From NCBI RefSeq assembly GCF_001649575.2, contig NC_051445.1, positions 3,724,129 through 3,788,128 on the forward strand: a DNA stretch of 64,000 nt, written 5' to 3'. The notes under the pieces were generated by a model that was not told the origin of the DNA, ran no database searches, and worked only from the letters and a program-made list of their open reading frames with translations. Shown here piece after piece: positions 23,718 to 36,790 of the stretch. The stretch's first letter is position 1. Every line of letters begins with the position of its first letter. This DNA is from Kryptolebias marmoratus. Lineage: Eukaryota; Chordata; Actinopteri; Cyprinodontiformes; Rivulidae. The translations under genes and the position numbers were made by a program.

Positions 23718-26700
23718 CGATTTAAAGAATCAATAATACAAAAAATGTAATTTTAGTGACACAGGCTTTGAATTTTTAATATAATGGATTGACAATCTAA
23801 ACACCTAATAGTTAATGCTCTCCATATTATCTCATTAATTACTGACTTAAGGTTTCTGCACTAAAGAATTTGAAATTTAAAGTCTCCCAACGCTGGAGGA
23901 AGATATCAAAAAGTTCAAATTTAATGGAGGACAAAAAAAAAAAAAAAATCCAGATTCACAACAAAGGAGAAATTATAAACCCATCAGTATTTGGTGAACG
24001 TCTCACCGTGCTGGACTGTTTTGTCTCTTCCCTGTCTGCAGATGTCACTGGTGTGTTTTCAGCTGCAGCTGCAGCAGGGTTGTTCCTCCCAGACTGGATC
24101 AGGTTCTGATGGATTCATTTATCTAATGTAATCTATATTACACAGTACGAACACCTTCTGCTGCCATGAAACTCTCATTCTCATTGTGGTTTGAATCTTG
24201 TCAATATTCATTATGAAAGAAGAAAGTGTGCCATAAAAACAGAAAACCATTAATCGGTTGTAGAAAAAAAATTGATGATGCAAATGAACACTAAATATAT
24301 TTTATTTTATAAATATCAGGATTTTATTTGTCATTTAATCATTATTTGGGTATCAAAATTCATAAACGAATTGTGAAAAATACCATTACCAAATTATATA
24401 TTTTATAAAAAACACTGATATGATCAATAACTGATGATAATGTTCAGATTTCCTTTGTATTGTAGACTTTTATGCAATACTTTATGAAAATGAAAACTAT
24501 AAAAATTAAAGTTAAAAGTAGAATTTTACACTTCCTCTGACTAGTAATTTAATATTTATTAGAGATTGTGTCTTAATCACAACATAACAATTAATTATGC
24601 TGTAAATAATTAAATTTATCCAAGAGGTGTTACATTTAAAAATGCACAAATATATAAAATCTGCCAAAAAGGGATCCACTGGTTTAATGCCACATTCACT
24701 TGATGTCTGAATTTCCAACTAAGTTGAAAAATAGAACCTCTCACCTTTTTCAGCACCCACCTCTAGCTCATTTAGATTCATGACTTCACAACTGGCTATT
24801 AATAAACAGACATACATTTGTCTCCCTTTTTTCTAAGTAAAAATGACTAAGTGAATAAAAGTGGTGAGAAATGATAATTTTATTATCTAGGCTTGTCAGC
24901 TGCGGCTGATTAACTGTCACACCAGCAGATGTGTGTGACGTAAAGCTGCAGATCTTCTAAGTACTGTTTGTCACAAACACCTGCATCATCTGCTGCGCCC
25001 AAACTAATGAGAGAAGTTCTTCTCAGCCTGCAGATCGTGTTCATCGATAATCTGACACGATGTGAGCTCAGCGTTAAAGCACATTCCGAGTCGTGGAGGG
25101 TGTTATATAAGAGAGACGACATAAATTACTGCAGATACTGTAGCTTCTCAGAGGTTTAGAGCGCAATTCAACAAAATATTACTAAGAGATGAATTGCAGT
25201 CAGGTTTCCACACAAACACTCCTCTAACAGAATAAATGGACTGATAAAACCTCCCAATGGGCACTTCACTGATCCTACTTGGGAAAGTTAAGCAAAACTC
25301 TGAAGATCTGCTCGAGGAAGCTGTGATTCAATGAGAAGCAGATAGAAGCTTGAACAAGTTTGAGAAAATCAGTGAAATAATAATAAAAAAAAAAATTTCT
25401 TGGTTTGCACTGAAACTGTAGATATTCAGCACAAAGATTTTTGCCAAAAGCTTGTGGAGTTTGAAGGATGTCTGTGATTCAAACTATTGAGTTTTCACTG
25501 CAGTGAGTTTGGCCCGTGGCAAGGACTGTCACCTCGTGCAAGTAAACTTTTAATGTTTTCAGATGATAAAACTGATGTTGCATGTCCAGACACATCAGTC
25601 CCACACCATTATTGTTACCTCCTGCGACGAAAGGCAAAAGGTCTATAATGGTTTTACCCGTGCTTGTTAGTTTATCTGTAGCGTTATTAAATATTTCATA
25701 AATCAATGGACAGATGTAAATGAATCAAGTCATCACTGGATGTACATCTTCAGAATCAAGTCATCCACAACACAGTGAGTGTTAGCACATCAATATCGCA
25801 TGAGAATGAACATAACATTTACAAGGTTTGACTAAAATGGGTAAAACTCCATCCCTTCTCAGCATGAAATGATTTTGGCATCAAAGGTGGTGGGTGATTC
25901 ACATCCCTTCAAGGCAAGCTAGGCCTTTAATTTGAAACATAAGCAACACTACTGTGATTGAGTCCTTATTGGACAGTGGTGCGGCTGCAGGTAAAACGAT
26001 GTAGAAACTAACATAACATATTCATGAGACAAGAAGAAAAAGAAAAATACTGTGGGAAAGTAAATATGTGCACTAACTCAAAACTGAATGGTAGCTTGGA
26101 ATAAAAAGTATGTTTATGTATGCAAAAGTCCAAGAAGTCTGAATCAATTTTGCTTCTCCTGCTGCCACCACAACCTGGCATTGTATAAATGTCACTAAAA
26201 GGTTGGCCAGATGTTTGCATTCATATCCAGAGTTTACATTTGTGATCCAGATCAGTGCAAACAAGTTATGAGAAGATTTTTCCAGGTTCATACTGATACA
26301 ACAATAGCTGTGTAAGTAAAGGTAATAAGATGACCTTGTAAGAATTTATTTTCTTCTTTTGGCCAATATGCAATTGTTGAACATTTTTTATTTATCATAG
26401 GATGATGTTTGGGGTGAGATGGAGTCAGATGACCCCCTGTAGTGACCTCTAAAGGGAGCAGCTGAAAGAAGAACGTCTCTTATCTGCACCGAGGTCAACA
26501 GTGAGCGACGAGCACATTGTTTCCAAACGAGCCTGAGGTGGAGGAGTAATAACAGGCTCAGAGTGCAGCCAGCTGTGAGAAAGCTGAGACATTCTACAAA
26601 ATACAGCACTAAAAATTGATAGGACACAAAAATATAGTAATTTCAGAGTATTTTACGAGTCACGTCAAACCTCTCTTATCAATAAAACTCCTAGTTTTAG

Positions 26701-27818
26701 AAAACATGTACTTTTGTATAAAGAAAAATAAAGATGAGTGTATAATTCAATGCAGAGTATCATAAATTTCCAATTTAAGCAGAAGAGGTAGTGAGGTTAA
26801 ACACAGATGTTACAAAAACTGCTGTAACAATCCAAATATCATATAGATGTTCGGTTTCCTGCCTGTTCCAGACTCTATTTTTGTCTCTTGCAGGTGGAGC
26901 TGTGGGCAGCTGAGCTGCAACTCACTTCCTGCCAGCTGCTCACATCAGTGTCCAACCATCCACCTCAGCATCAGACCATCAGTCAAACCATCACCCTGGT
27001 GATTGTTAGTGGTCAATATTTCATAGTTTCATCACCTGAAGCTTTTCTTGGAGAAAAGTTTGGTTTTTTTCCTCCTATTTCGGCTCCTTACCCGTTCTCT
27101 TCCTTCATTCTCCTGACAACTGAATCCAAGTCCTCCTCATGAGCTCATGGTCTCTGAAGACTGTTCTTGTTCTCGTCCGATGGTCCATCTCCACAGATCT
27201 TCACCCACAAAGTGCAAAAAGAAACAAGAACCTCTGGACACTCACCTGCCTGCCCGCTCTGTTCCTTCACGTCTCTCTTCATCTCCTTGGACTCCTGGAT
27301 ATCCCTTCAGCCCTCTGCACACACCTGAAAGATAACCAAGAACCAGGTGAGGCCGTTCATTCAACACAATTATCATCATCAAAATTAAAGACTAATACTT
27401 ATCTCCTTCCAAGGAACAGCCTTGAGCCGCTGCTTTACCACAACAGCACATTTGTATATATTTTGTTATGAAACACCTTGAACTTTTAATATTCATGTTT
27501 GGTCCCTGTCTCAGGACCTGTGAGTTTATTTGCTGCCCTCCACTATGTCCAAAGAAATAACTGTCTACATTGTTTTTGTAAATCCAGAGCATGATGTAAG
27601 GTTGTGTTGTTTGTGCCTCAGATACTAACCCTCTCCTTTTTTGTGTTTTTATTTCCTCACCACTGCGAGGCGACATATTTCTGCATGGAGAAGCAGCAAC
27701 ATGAGGAGGCCCACCACAGAGAGACAGCCAGAATCCTCCTGAGGTGGAGCTGAGACATGAGATGATGGTGCAGCTACAGGTGGATGGATGCCTGATGATT
27801 AGTTGATGTGTCAGAAGT
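23718..27818. other. Intergenic DNA, no gene seen
   Basis: AT-rich sequence with only short open frames on either strand, none with recognisable domains or a consistent exon structure. A somewhat GC-richer patch at 26860-27330 has open frames of 84-110 codons, but I recognise nothing in them. Confidence 0.5.
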
Positions 27819-28330
27819 ATTTTTGCTGCAAGAGAGAAAAAAGTGAATCAGTTGAGGGGAAAAGAGGAAGGGGTGTGTGGCAGACATAACAGACAGACAC
27901 AATGAAAAGGATATTATGGGGATAAGAAAGAGAGGGATGAGGAAAAGTTTAATAAGGAGAGAACCAAGGAGACACAAGAACATCAAAAAGAAAGAGTGAG
28001 GCCCATCAAGTAATCTCTTTCTGCTTCAACACCGAACCATTTCGTTCACGATTTTAAAACAAGACAGGAGAACAGGAGGCAGATCAAAAATGACCAAGCA
28101 CACTGCAGGCAGAGTAAATATAAATGAGTGTATGAAGGGAAGGTGATGGACAGAGAGATGAGAGGAGAAGACCCAGATGAATAAAAGAGAAGGGGAGGGA
28201 GGAAGGGAGAAGGATGGACACAGATTAGGGAGGGAGGAGGAGGAGAAAGCGAAGGAAACAAGATTTAAAAATGAGAAAAAAATCCAAAGATGAAAAAAAA
28301 TATAAAGAAAACAAGTGAGACCGTAGGAGT
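27819..28330 (+). repeat. Purine-rich low-complexity tract
   Basis: About 500 bases dominated by A and G on the + strand (runs such as GGGAGGGAGGAGGAGGAG near 28230), giving strong strand asymmetry. The pyrimidine-rich open frames on the opposite strand are composition artefacts. Confidence 0.7.
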
Positions 28331-31300
28331 CAACATGTTTGTGCAGCCCTCATGTAATTCTTAAAATAATTTTGATGTTTTTTAATACGACTCCGCTCTG
28401 ACTCGTGTTGCTATGGTTGCAGCGGTTACATCTCCTCTTTCTGTCAAACAGCGATGTTGAAGAGTTCCCAACACAACCCTGGTGTTTAAACGCTGGATTA
28501 GGGCTGCTTTTAAAACCAAAGAAAGGACTCCAGTATACAAACAGAAAGGATTATTTTAAAAACGGACGATTGTGAGTAATTATGTGAACTCATATCGACA
28601 GTTTACATAACAGAGGTGTTTGTGGGAGCCCCCGGTGGTACGTAGGAGTTTCTAGTCATCATTAGGACTCTTCAGCTGTCCAGGATTAGTAATGCCTTCA
28701 GCAGGGCTTGACCAAAGCATACAGAAGGGCATTTATTTACATATGCTTGTGAAACATAAACACCCACCATGGCTATGAGTATTAAATGTTCCTCTGAGAG
28801 TTTGAACGAGGTCAATCTCCATTGGAGCAACATCCTGCAAACATGTTTTTATTGTCTGAAGTTTCCTTTCTCCATGAAAATTCTTTAAGCTGAGAAAAAA
28901 CTTAAAACCAGTAATGAAAAGTTGTGTTTAGGTAGTTATTGTAATACATCTTAAAGCTCCTAAAATGTCGACTTCATTTCAGAGACATTTTCTTTTTATC
29001 TTTGTCTTACCCTCGTCCTTCAGGTGAACTACACAAAACAGACAGTATGAGAAATCATCAGGTTTTTTATTCATTTTTAGAAACGGCAAACTCTGAAACA
29101 CCAATAAAAATACAAATTCAACTTTTGTTTTATGTCTCTTAGGTCAGATACTTACGTTGATCAGTGGAAGAGTGTCTGCAGCTCAGGGAGAAAAGCAGAT
29201 AACAGCCAATCAGACGATTTGTGCAGAAATTCTCTTTCTGTTTTACTAATTATTTATTATTTTCTTGTTTTCATTTGCATGCTACTCTAACATGACGACC
29301 CACATATTTATTTGTGTATGTTTTGTTTTGCTTCTTGCTTTCTGTAAAGAACCACTTTGTTGATTTGAAATGAGCATAAAGTTGTAAATCTTACTTGCAT
29401 TTTATCAGTTTAACAAAAGAAGAACAAAAACTAAACCAGACTAGGTTTTCCGTGTTTGTACAGGAAGATGTGGAAAAGAAAGAGAATTTAAAATCCCACA
29501 ACATAATTCATGATTTTGCTCACCTCCACTATCGAATCACCAAAGGTTTCATGATAAACAAGCATCACTGAGCTGTGTTTAAGCACAGCATGAAAAATAT
29601 ATTCATTAGCAGCAGATGGAAGGGATGTTATACTCAAATTGCTGCAGGTGAATAAAAAAAAAAAAAAATGACAAGGAAAGAAACTCTCGGGAGACTTGCA
29701 GCAGTATCTCCAGGGACATTAAAACTGACAACAAACAGGAAACACCTGGACAACAACTGATAGAATACATTGAACACATTACAGGAATTTAAAGTACAGG
29801 ATGTGAATAAGTGCAGGATGGGATCTCATTTGAATAAATGGAAACAATTACTGTAATCTCACGCAGCCATCTTTCTTTTCCTCCTAATGAGTAACATCAA
29901 CAGCTTTGTAGCTGCAGGATTTCTTCTTAATTATTAGAAAGCTTTAACCATAGTTAGTGTGTACAGAGTATTCCTGTTTTTTTTTCTCTTGTTGTGTAAC
30001 ATTTTGGGTTTGCTGAATTCTTCCACAGCAGATATCCTGTGTGGCTGTGAACAAAACCAGCAGACTGTCGTCGTCGGAGAGGTCAGCGGACTCTGAGCAG
30101 GTGGGAAATGGCAGCAGCAACGGTGATGGTTAACACCTGCAGCCTGCTGCCCAGCAGTCCATCATCACCTGGCAGGAGCAACACAAAGGGCTCAGGACTC
30201 GAAAGAATACTGAACAGGCTCAAACTAAAAGAAAATAATGACACGACATCATTAGCAGAGGCTTCAGATTGGAAACATTCGAAAACATCTAAAAGAACGA
30301 CGACGTTAAACAGTTTAGATGATGTAAATAAACTTAGTCTCTGACTTTAAATCAAGGTGAAAGAGAAGCGCTGAGGTTACATAATATTTTCCTGCACAGT
30401 CACTACTAGTCCTCAACCTCCAAATGACTTTGCAATTTAGTCTGAGTTGAGTTTAGAACCCATAGACTGTAAATAAGAAATGCATAAAGTCACTGGTACA
30501 TTTTGCTCTGGTTTACGAGCTGCTGTTCTGAATCCGTTAGAGCGGGAACTGAAGAGTGACTCTTGAAACTTTAATGGAGAAGAAATAAGCATCCTTTAAA
30601 GGTTTAATAAATATCTGTTGTGAAATTATTATTTTCTTCTAAAAGATCGCTGCACACAGATCAGAGCAAATAAACAGAGCTGACAAACTCGTTACAGAAT
30701 CATGGAAAAAATGTATCTACTTCTTTTTTCTTTTTACGTTAATGTGTTTTTTCAACATTGGGTTGAGTTAATTAAAAACACAGCCTTTCCACACATCATC
30801 CTATTGTTAAATGACAGCTTTAACACTCCACCTGCAGCTGTTCTACAAACACTTGATATAACATTAAAGTTTATTTATTGCTCTTAATTCCCTGCATGAA
30901 CAAACTGAATCAAGCTGACGGTCCCTTTTAAAACTAAAATAAACAACAAAACCCCAAAAGAGAAACCTTTTTAACCTTTATAAAAGTGTGTCAGTGGAGA
31001 AAAATATTGATTAAAAAGTATTTTATTTCTAAATGACTACTAGCAGAGACTTAAGGAAGTGATTTGATTTTAAATACACAAAATGTCATTTTAAAGGGTC
31101 AGATCAGATATTTCATATATGGTGTTCCTGTCTATAATTTAATGAAACATCTGAGCAAATGAATAGTTTCTCTGGTGTTTCGTGTTGTGCAGCAGCTCAA
31201 CTTCTCACATATTTTATACCACAGACCAAGTTGAAAACATCTTGACTGTGAGTGCGATTAAACCCTTCAAAGTAAGGCGTCAGAGTTCCTTATAACGCTA

Positions 31301-34040
31301 AATGTTTTAAAAAAATAAATAGGAAGAAAGGACCTCAATGCACCCACAGCCCACTTAGTATAAAGAAACCTCTGCTTTCTGCTCTGCTACTTTAGTTTTA
31401 TAACAGACTTGATACTGTCCGGTTATTACATGTGAAATATTGAGCTTCTTGTTCTGAATCCTGTTATTGTTTAGATATTAGTTGTTAAATGTCACTATCA
31501 GGTGTTTTCTTTTAAATCTAAAACACATAAGGCAGTAAATATGATGTAACACTGACCTTGTGATTAAAAGTGTGTAGAAGCTTCATGTTTAATTATTATG
31601 TTTATGTAATATTGCAGAGGGTCCTCAAGCTTCATCATATGAGGCGCATCGTTCCAACAGAGATAATCACAAAGTAATTACTGTAAGAGCACTTCATCCA
31701 TTCTTATCCAGGGTGACCTGGAGAGGCGAGATAGGAGCTTTGTGTTGGGCTGAAGGACACCTCGACGGAGAGCTCAGCAGTTCATAGATACACCTTATCT
31801 TTTACAGGAATCTAACTTCTGACCTTGGTTTCCCCTGCCCCTGCTCAGCTAATGTAGACACTATTTTGCTGTACAAAATTATGGTTTTTTTTAGAAATTC
31901 CAAATTGGGAAATTTGATTTTAACAAGAAAATGAAAAGGTTAAGTAAATTTGCCCACATACGAGCCAATTTGTGGTCATTTAACCATTAAAAATGACAGA
32001 ATCGAGTCATATTTTACACATGCTTTTATGTTTCCTTTGTTCTACACAGAGGGGGTTTAGGTAGGTAAAACAAAGAAAATAGAAAATAGAAACAACAGTA
32101 AAGCAGAGTCAGACAGGCTCACACCGAGATGTGCTTTAAGACAGGAAAAAATAAATAAGTAAGACAGAAATTACAACATGCTATTGTTTTGGTTGTTATT
32201 GCAGATAGTTCAATATGTAAATAATTGTAGATGAGACAGTAGCTTTGAAATTCTGAAAACAAATTAACTTTAACACCATGTTTTGTACATTTTTTCCAAT
32301 ATTTTCAGCAATCGATGTATTTAACACAATCGGTTTTCCCCATGTCAGGTTTTAATTAAGCTGTGTAAATATTTTAAGACTTTTTTGGATATTGCTCAAT
32401 TTAAAGCACATTAAGATTAACAGCTTTTATGTTAATATTACTTCTGCCTGTGTTTTAAGGTGTAAACAACAACAAGTTAGCTGAAAAGAGCATGAAGCTC
32501 ATAGCAACCCTCACTCAATCGGAGTAAAATGCTCCAGAAAATCAGGAGTCATGTTTATGCATGATCTGATTCAGCAGTCGTTCGCACATTTCATCTGGGA
32601 GATGGCCTTTAAATTCTGTCAGGAAGTTTGGAGATTTTCCATTTGGATTTTCACATGCAGCTCAGGAGGACAGCTACATCATACCTAATGTGAGAATCTT
32701 CATTAAATATAACGTAACACCGTTTCCCTTCATTTTTTCTCAGTGGTTATTTTTATGTTCGAACAGCAGACCTCATGTTTGTGGACCTAAATCAACAGAT
32801 TTTAATTTTGTGCTAGTTTTTAAATTCTGCAGCTGAATTTCTTTGGGCATTGTCTTGTCCAGTTTTTCCTTTCACCAGTTGTAGATGCAGTTACGGCAGC
32901 CAAGTCAAAGAATAAAAAAAAAAACAGATATTTTTTGATGGTGCTCAATAATGTGCAAAAAATGCATCCAGACTACTTAAAATAAAATGTTGACACACCA
33001 AAGTAAAGATAAACTAGAAGCACTTGGACAGCTTAAACATTTTAATAAATAGTTTTTTCTTGTAACAACCCCAACATATCTTGAAAATTTAATTAAATCA
33101 AAATCTCCTCATTAGTTTTTAAGTAACCTTGCTAAAAGACAACGAGCCAACCATCACTACTAAAAACACAACCTTCTTGCCAGAGGTAATAAACTTTTTA
33201 CTGCACAGTTTATGAAATGTTTCAGATGTTCCTGCCTATTAGTTACTGAGTGAAATGTATTTAAATTGCTTTGTATTCCAGCCACCAGAAGCACTTATCT
33301 TGCCAGCTGTCTTTGTGAAGCAGAAGTGGTCACCAGTAAAGACTGTCATTACACCGTGCAGCTCTGAGGAACCAGCACTTAGTGACAGTGGTGAAACACT
33401 ACAGCTCTCTGGCAGAACCCTTAAAACGTGCACAAAATGGTTCAGTGAGAGTCAGAGCTGGTGCTGGACGTGCCATGTGTTCCTGAGCAGCCTTCTCCTT
33501 CTGATGTATCCTGAAGAACACTGCAGCTGACAAGAATCTGACAGACCAGCTCCAGACTTCTAACGAGAAACAGGAGATGGAATCACATCTTTCCTGTTTC
33601 GCCCCTTTATGCATTGCTGACTGATCTAATATTTTAGTCTTCACAGCTCTTTGTGCCGTTCGTTGCTGCTGTGTGTTATAGAGCTCAGAAGGCTGTGTGG
33701 GAGCTCGCATATATCCTGGAGTCACCTGATGGGAGCCCTCAGGCTGTTCCAGGGACACCAAGAGAGACACCTCATTCGTCAAAGCCCTGAGGCTCAAAAC
33801 GTCCTGCTCCTGTCTGTCATCTTTTAAAATAATCTTTTGAAATGTTTGGGAGGTTTAGCCCTTTTTGTTTTATCTGAAGCCTTTACAAAAACTTCACATC
33901 ATTATGCAACAAGCTTAAACATCTTAAAGTACTTCATTACATTTCTGGTAAAAGATAATGACAAATTCTTGTCTTTTTCAGTTTTAGTCATGCTGACAAC
34001 ATGGCAATGTGCATCAATCATAAGCATCTTTATGGCTTGT
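28331..34040. other. Intergenic DNA with one weak exon candidate
   Basis: Mostly AT-rich. It contains an X-box-like site at 28407-28420 and a possible 72-base exon at 30029-30100, followed in another frame by a 78-codon open frame (30108-30344). A 132-codon - strand frame at 33797-33399 and an overlapping + strand frame look like chance. No tRNA or other RNA gene recognised. Confidence 0.45.
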
Positions 34041-34044
34041 CATG

Positions 34045-34340
34045 ATCTTGTGTGGCTGCGCTGTGGAGCAATCAGTTAGAGTTGTTGCCTCAAAGCAAAA
34101 AGGTCCTGGGTTTAACTCAGAGTCGGGGCCTTTTTTATTCAGTTTCCTCTTGCAACAACAACAACAAAATAACCAAAGCATGTTAGGTTGATTAGCAACT
34201 TTCAAATAATCCTTAACTGAGTAGTTATATGTCTGTGATGAACTGGCAACCTGTCCAGGGTTTAACTTACCTTTCACCCAATGACTCCCAGCAACCCTGA
34301 ACAGGATCAAGTGGGTATACAAAATGCATGGATGGATGAT
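34045..34340 (+). mobile_element. tRNA-derived SINE with L2-like 3' tail, internally deleted
   Basis: The left part resembles a tRNA promoter: an A-box-like stretch near GGAGCAATCAGTTAGAG and a B-box-like GGTCCTGGGTTTAACTC. The right part matches the familiar fish LINE/SINE tail: GTTAGGTTGATTAGCAACT, GATGAACTGGCAACCTGTCC, ACCCTGAACAGGATCAAGTGGGTA, then ATGGATGGATG. The central segment is replaced by A/C-rich filler, so the copy is degenerate. The MITE at 34347 begins within a few bases of its end. Confidence 0.7.
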
Positions 34341-34346
34341 ACTCTG

Positions 34347-34559
34347 CAGGGGTGTCCAATCCTGGTCCTCGAGGGCCACCATCCTGCAGGTTTTACTTGT
34401 TCCTCTGCTCCAACACACCTGATTTGAATCAATGGGTGATTAACAGGCTTCTGCAGAACATGAAGAGGTGATTTAACCACTGAATCAGGTGTGTTGGAGC
34501 AGAGAAACAAGGAAAACATGCAGGATAGTGGCCCTGAGGACCAGGGTTGGACACCCCTG
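34347..34559 (+). mobile_element. hAT-like MITE, complete (213 bp)
   Basis: Terminal inverted repeats read CAGGGGTGTCCAATCCTGG at the left and CCAGGGTTGGACACCCCTG at the right. Internal sequence is also partly palindromic (CTCCAACACACCTGATT versus AATCAGGTGTGTTGGAG), so single strands could fold into a long hairpin. It has no coding capacity. Flanks do not show a clean 8-base duplication. A truncated relative lies in the scap intron at 2368-2538. Confidence 0.8.
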
Positions 34560-34671
34560 CTCCAGAGCTACCATGAGATTTTGTGAATTTAAATTTCTCC
34601 ACAGCTATGGACTGCCATAAATCCACAAACATTGTGTTGATTTTGGCCATTTCTAAGCTTTCCACTTTCAC

Positions 34672-36029
34672 TACTTTATTTTACTCAATAAATACTAAAT
34701 TTTATGAACAAATGTCAAAGACTAATTGGCTGGTTAGTTGGTTGGTTTTGACATCCCTGGTCTTAAAATCTCATTTAAGCAAACTACAAGCTGAAATTTA
34801 TGGGGTTTACCCTAACATGCAGTGTCTAAGATGCTGGTTTAGAAAAATGTCTTTAAAAATGGTAATTGGGTGGATAAAAAATGTATTTGCTGATTATAGT
34901 GAGTTTACTTTAACCAGTCTGATTGATAAAATAGAGCTCGTTATTAAATTAAATTCAAAAGTGATATACTGACTTCCTTTAAAGATTGTACAGGCAAATT
35001 TTGAGTAAAAATGTCAAGAAGCAGTTCTTTATCTGAACACAGGATCACTGATATCTCCAGTATCAACCACTGCAGATACTTCAGATACCATCAGTGTTAA
35101 CAATTTATGGCCGTCTCTTCACAACGAGGACAAAACAGCATGAAATGACACATTCCATGAAAAAAATATGTAAAGTCGTTTGCCAAGGCAGACCAAGTTC
35201 TCACAATTTCTTGGTTCAAACACAGACACAACTGAACGATTTGTTGGGCTCTGGATACACAAGTCATTGTTTTAAAGTTCATAACTGTGAGATGTTTTGG
35301 ATTTCTTATGTATGCTTTAAGAACTAAAAGCATAAACTCCACATGCAAAACAGATAAGTAATTGACAAGTTCAGGCTTAAAGCTTATTTTTGAAATACTG
35401 CAGGGGTCCTTTTCTCTTTGCTACAAAATATCTCTGAGCCTTCAAACTATTTGTCAGTGAAAGAGGTGACAGGAAAGTCATCAGCTCTTGGGAATAAAAG
35501 GAATCTGTGCGAAATCCATTATCTAATATCAATACTCCGTCCCTCATGCCATCTTGCACAGCAGCTCACATTCACAGGGGAACAATCCCTTCCAACCTGT
35601 TCAGAGACCATTAAATTAACTGGAGGCTGAATAGTGAAATGGGGCATTTGGAAGGGAATAAATTTGGTGTAAGGCATCTAAGCGTGAACGGCAGAGAATA
35701 AAAATAATTTAATTATCAAAGGCTTTCTTTATTGCGAGTCATGTTGCATAAAGCCTGACTGTGCTATTGATCCATAATGGCTCATGTTCCCTCCTGCTGC
35801 TCCCACTTACAGCATAAGGGTGTGTTTAGATTGGATTTTAATCGTTGTTTGGCAGAAGCTAATGAGATTTTGGTGACAGAAAATGAGCACTTTTATTTAT
35901 AAGTGACAAGCTTCTATTTTGAGTTTTGCTTGAAATCATAACAATTTCAAACTCCTGTGGTGATACTCAAAATTATTTGGGGTAAACAGAGATTTTACAA
36001 GAACTGATAACTGTATTTGTAAAACTACC
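34672..36029. other. Intergenic DNA, no gene seen
   Basis: AT-rich, no recognised coding content. The stretch 35620-35900 is less AT-skewed and contains homeodomain-like TAATTAT and CCATAATGGC motifs, giving it the look of a conserved non-coding element. This is only an impression from composition. Confidence 0.4.
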
Positions 36030-36790
36030 CTGTACTAGATCGTGGAACAGATCTTCACCCTTGCAGGATTGCTTCGGGGGTCATGGAAGTTTGACTTTCC
36101 AGACTACATGTGTTTTGTAGATCTGGAACAGGATTATGACCATGTTCCCTGAGGTTATCTGTAAGGGGTGGGGAGTATGGGGTGCCGGAGTCAGTTTTAA
36201 AAGCTATCCAGTCCAACAGCCAAAGCAAGAGCTGTGTCTGCATCCACTACGCAAAGTTCTGTTGGCATTTTCAAGCCATGACCTTCAGTGTTAGTCGGAG
36301 CGGTTCACAGCCGAGTGTGAAGCAGCTGGGATGTCTGAGGCTATGATTCTTAACTGAAAAAAGGTGGACTGCTACCTCCAGGATGGTTATGAGCTATGGA
36401 TGATGATCAAAAGAACGAGATCCTGGATATAAGCAGATGAAATTAGCCTTCTTGAGAGGGTGGCCGAGCTTGGCCTCAGAGATAAGATGAGGAGCTCCGT
36501 TTTCTGGGGGAGCGCAAAGTAGAGTCGTTGTTCCTCTGCATCAAAAAGAGTCAGCTGAGGTGGTTCAGGCATCTGATTAGGACACCTCCTGAGGACCTTC
36601 CTTTAAGATGTTTTTTGGACACATCCCCCTGGGAGGAGACAAATTGGTCAGACTCAGAACAGACTGGAGCTTTGGAATGGCTCCCCAGGAGGAGCTGGAG
36701 AGTGTCGCTGCGAAGAGAGATGTAAGGATTTCCTTCCTGGACCTGTTGCCTCTGTGAGCTGACCAAGAATAAGTGGTAGAAAATGGAGGA
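36030..36790 (+). mobile_element. Degenerate non-LTR retrotransposon (LINE) fragment
   Basis: Translating the + strand around stops and shifts shows reverse-transcriptase-type text: CFVDLEQDYDHVP near 36108-36148, which matches the FVDLEKAYDRVP core of fish LINE polymerases, and later IKKSQLRWFRHLIRTPPEDLP (36540-36602), matching the HIERSQLRWFGHL region near the C-terminus. Several stops and a large internal deletion make it non-functional. It ends near AAGTGGTAGAAAATGGAGG, typical of these 3' ends. Confidence 0.8.

Noticed and set aside
33399..33797. 132-codon - strand frame and overlapping + strand frame (33255-33530)
   Set aside because: No family resemblance, no supporting exon signals on one consistent strand, and both strands are open equally, which suggests composition.
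34045..34130. Functional tRNA gene
   Set aside because: Box A and B resemblance is present, but the stem pairing is poor and L2-like tail sequence follows; it fits a degenerate SINE.
34339..34567. An 8-base target duplication for the complete hAT-like MITE
   Set aside because: The flanks ATACTCTG and CTCCAGAG do not match as direct repeats, so no duplication is claimed.
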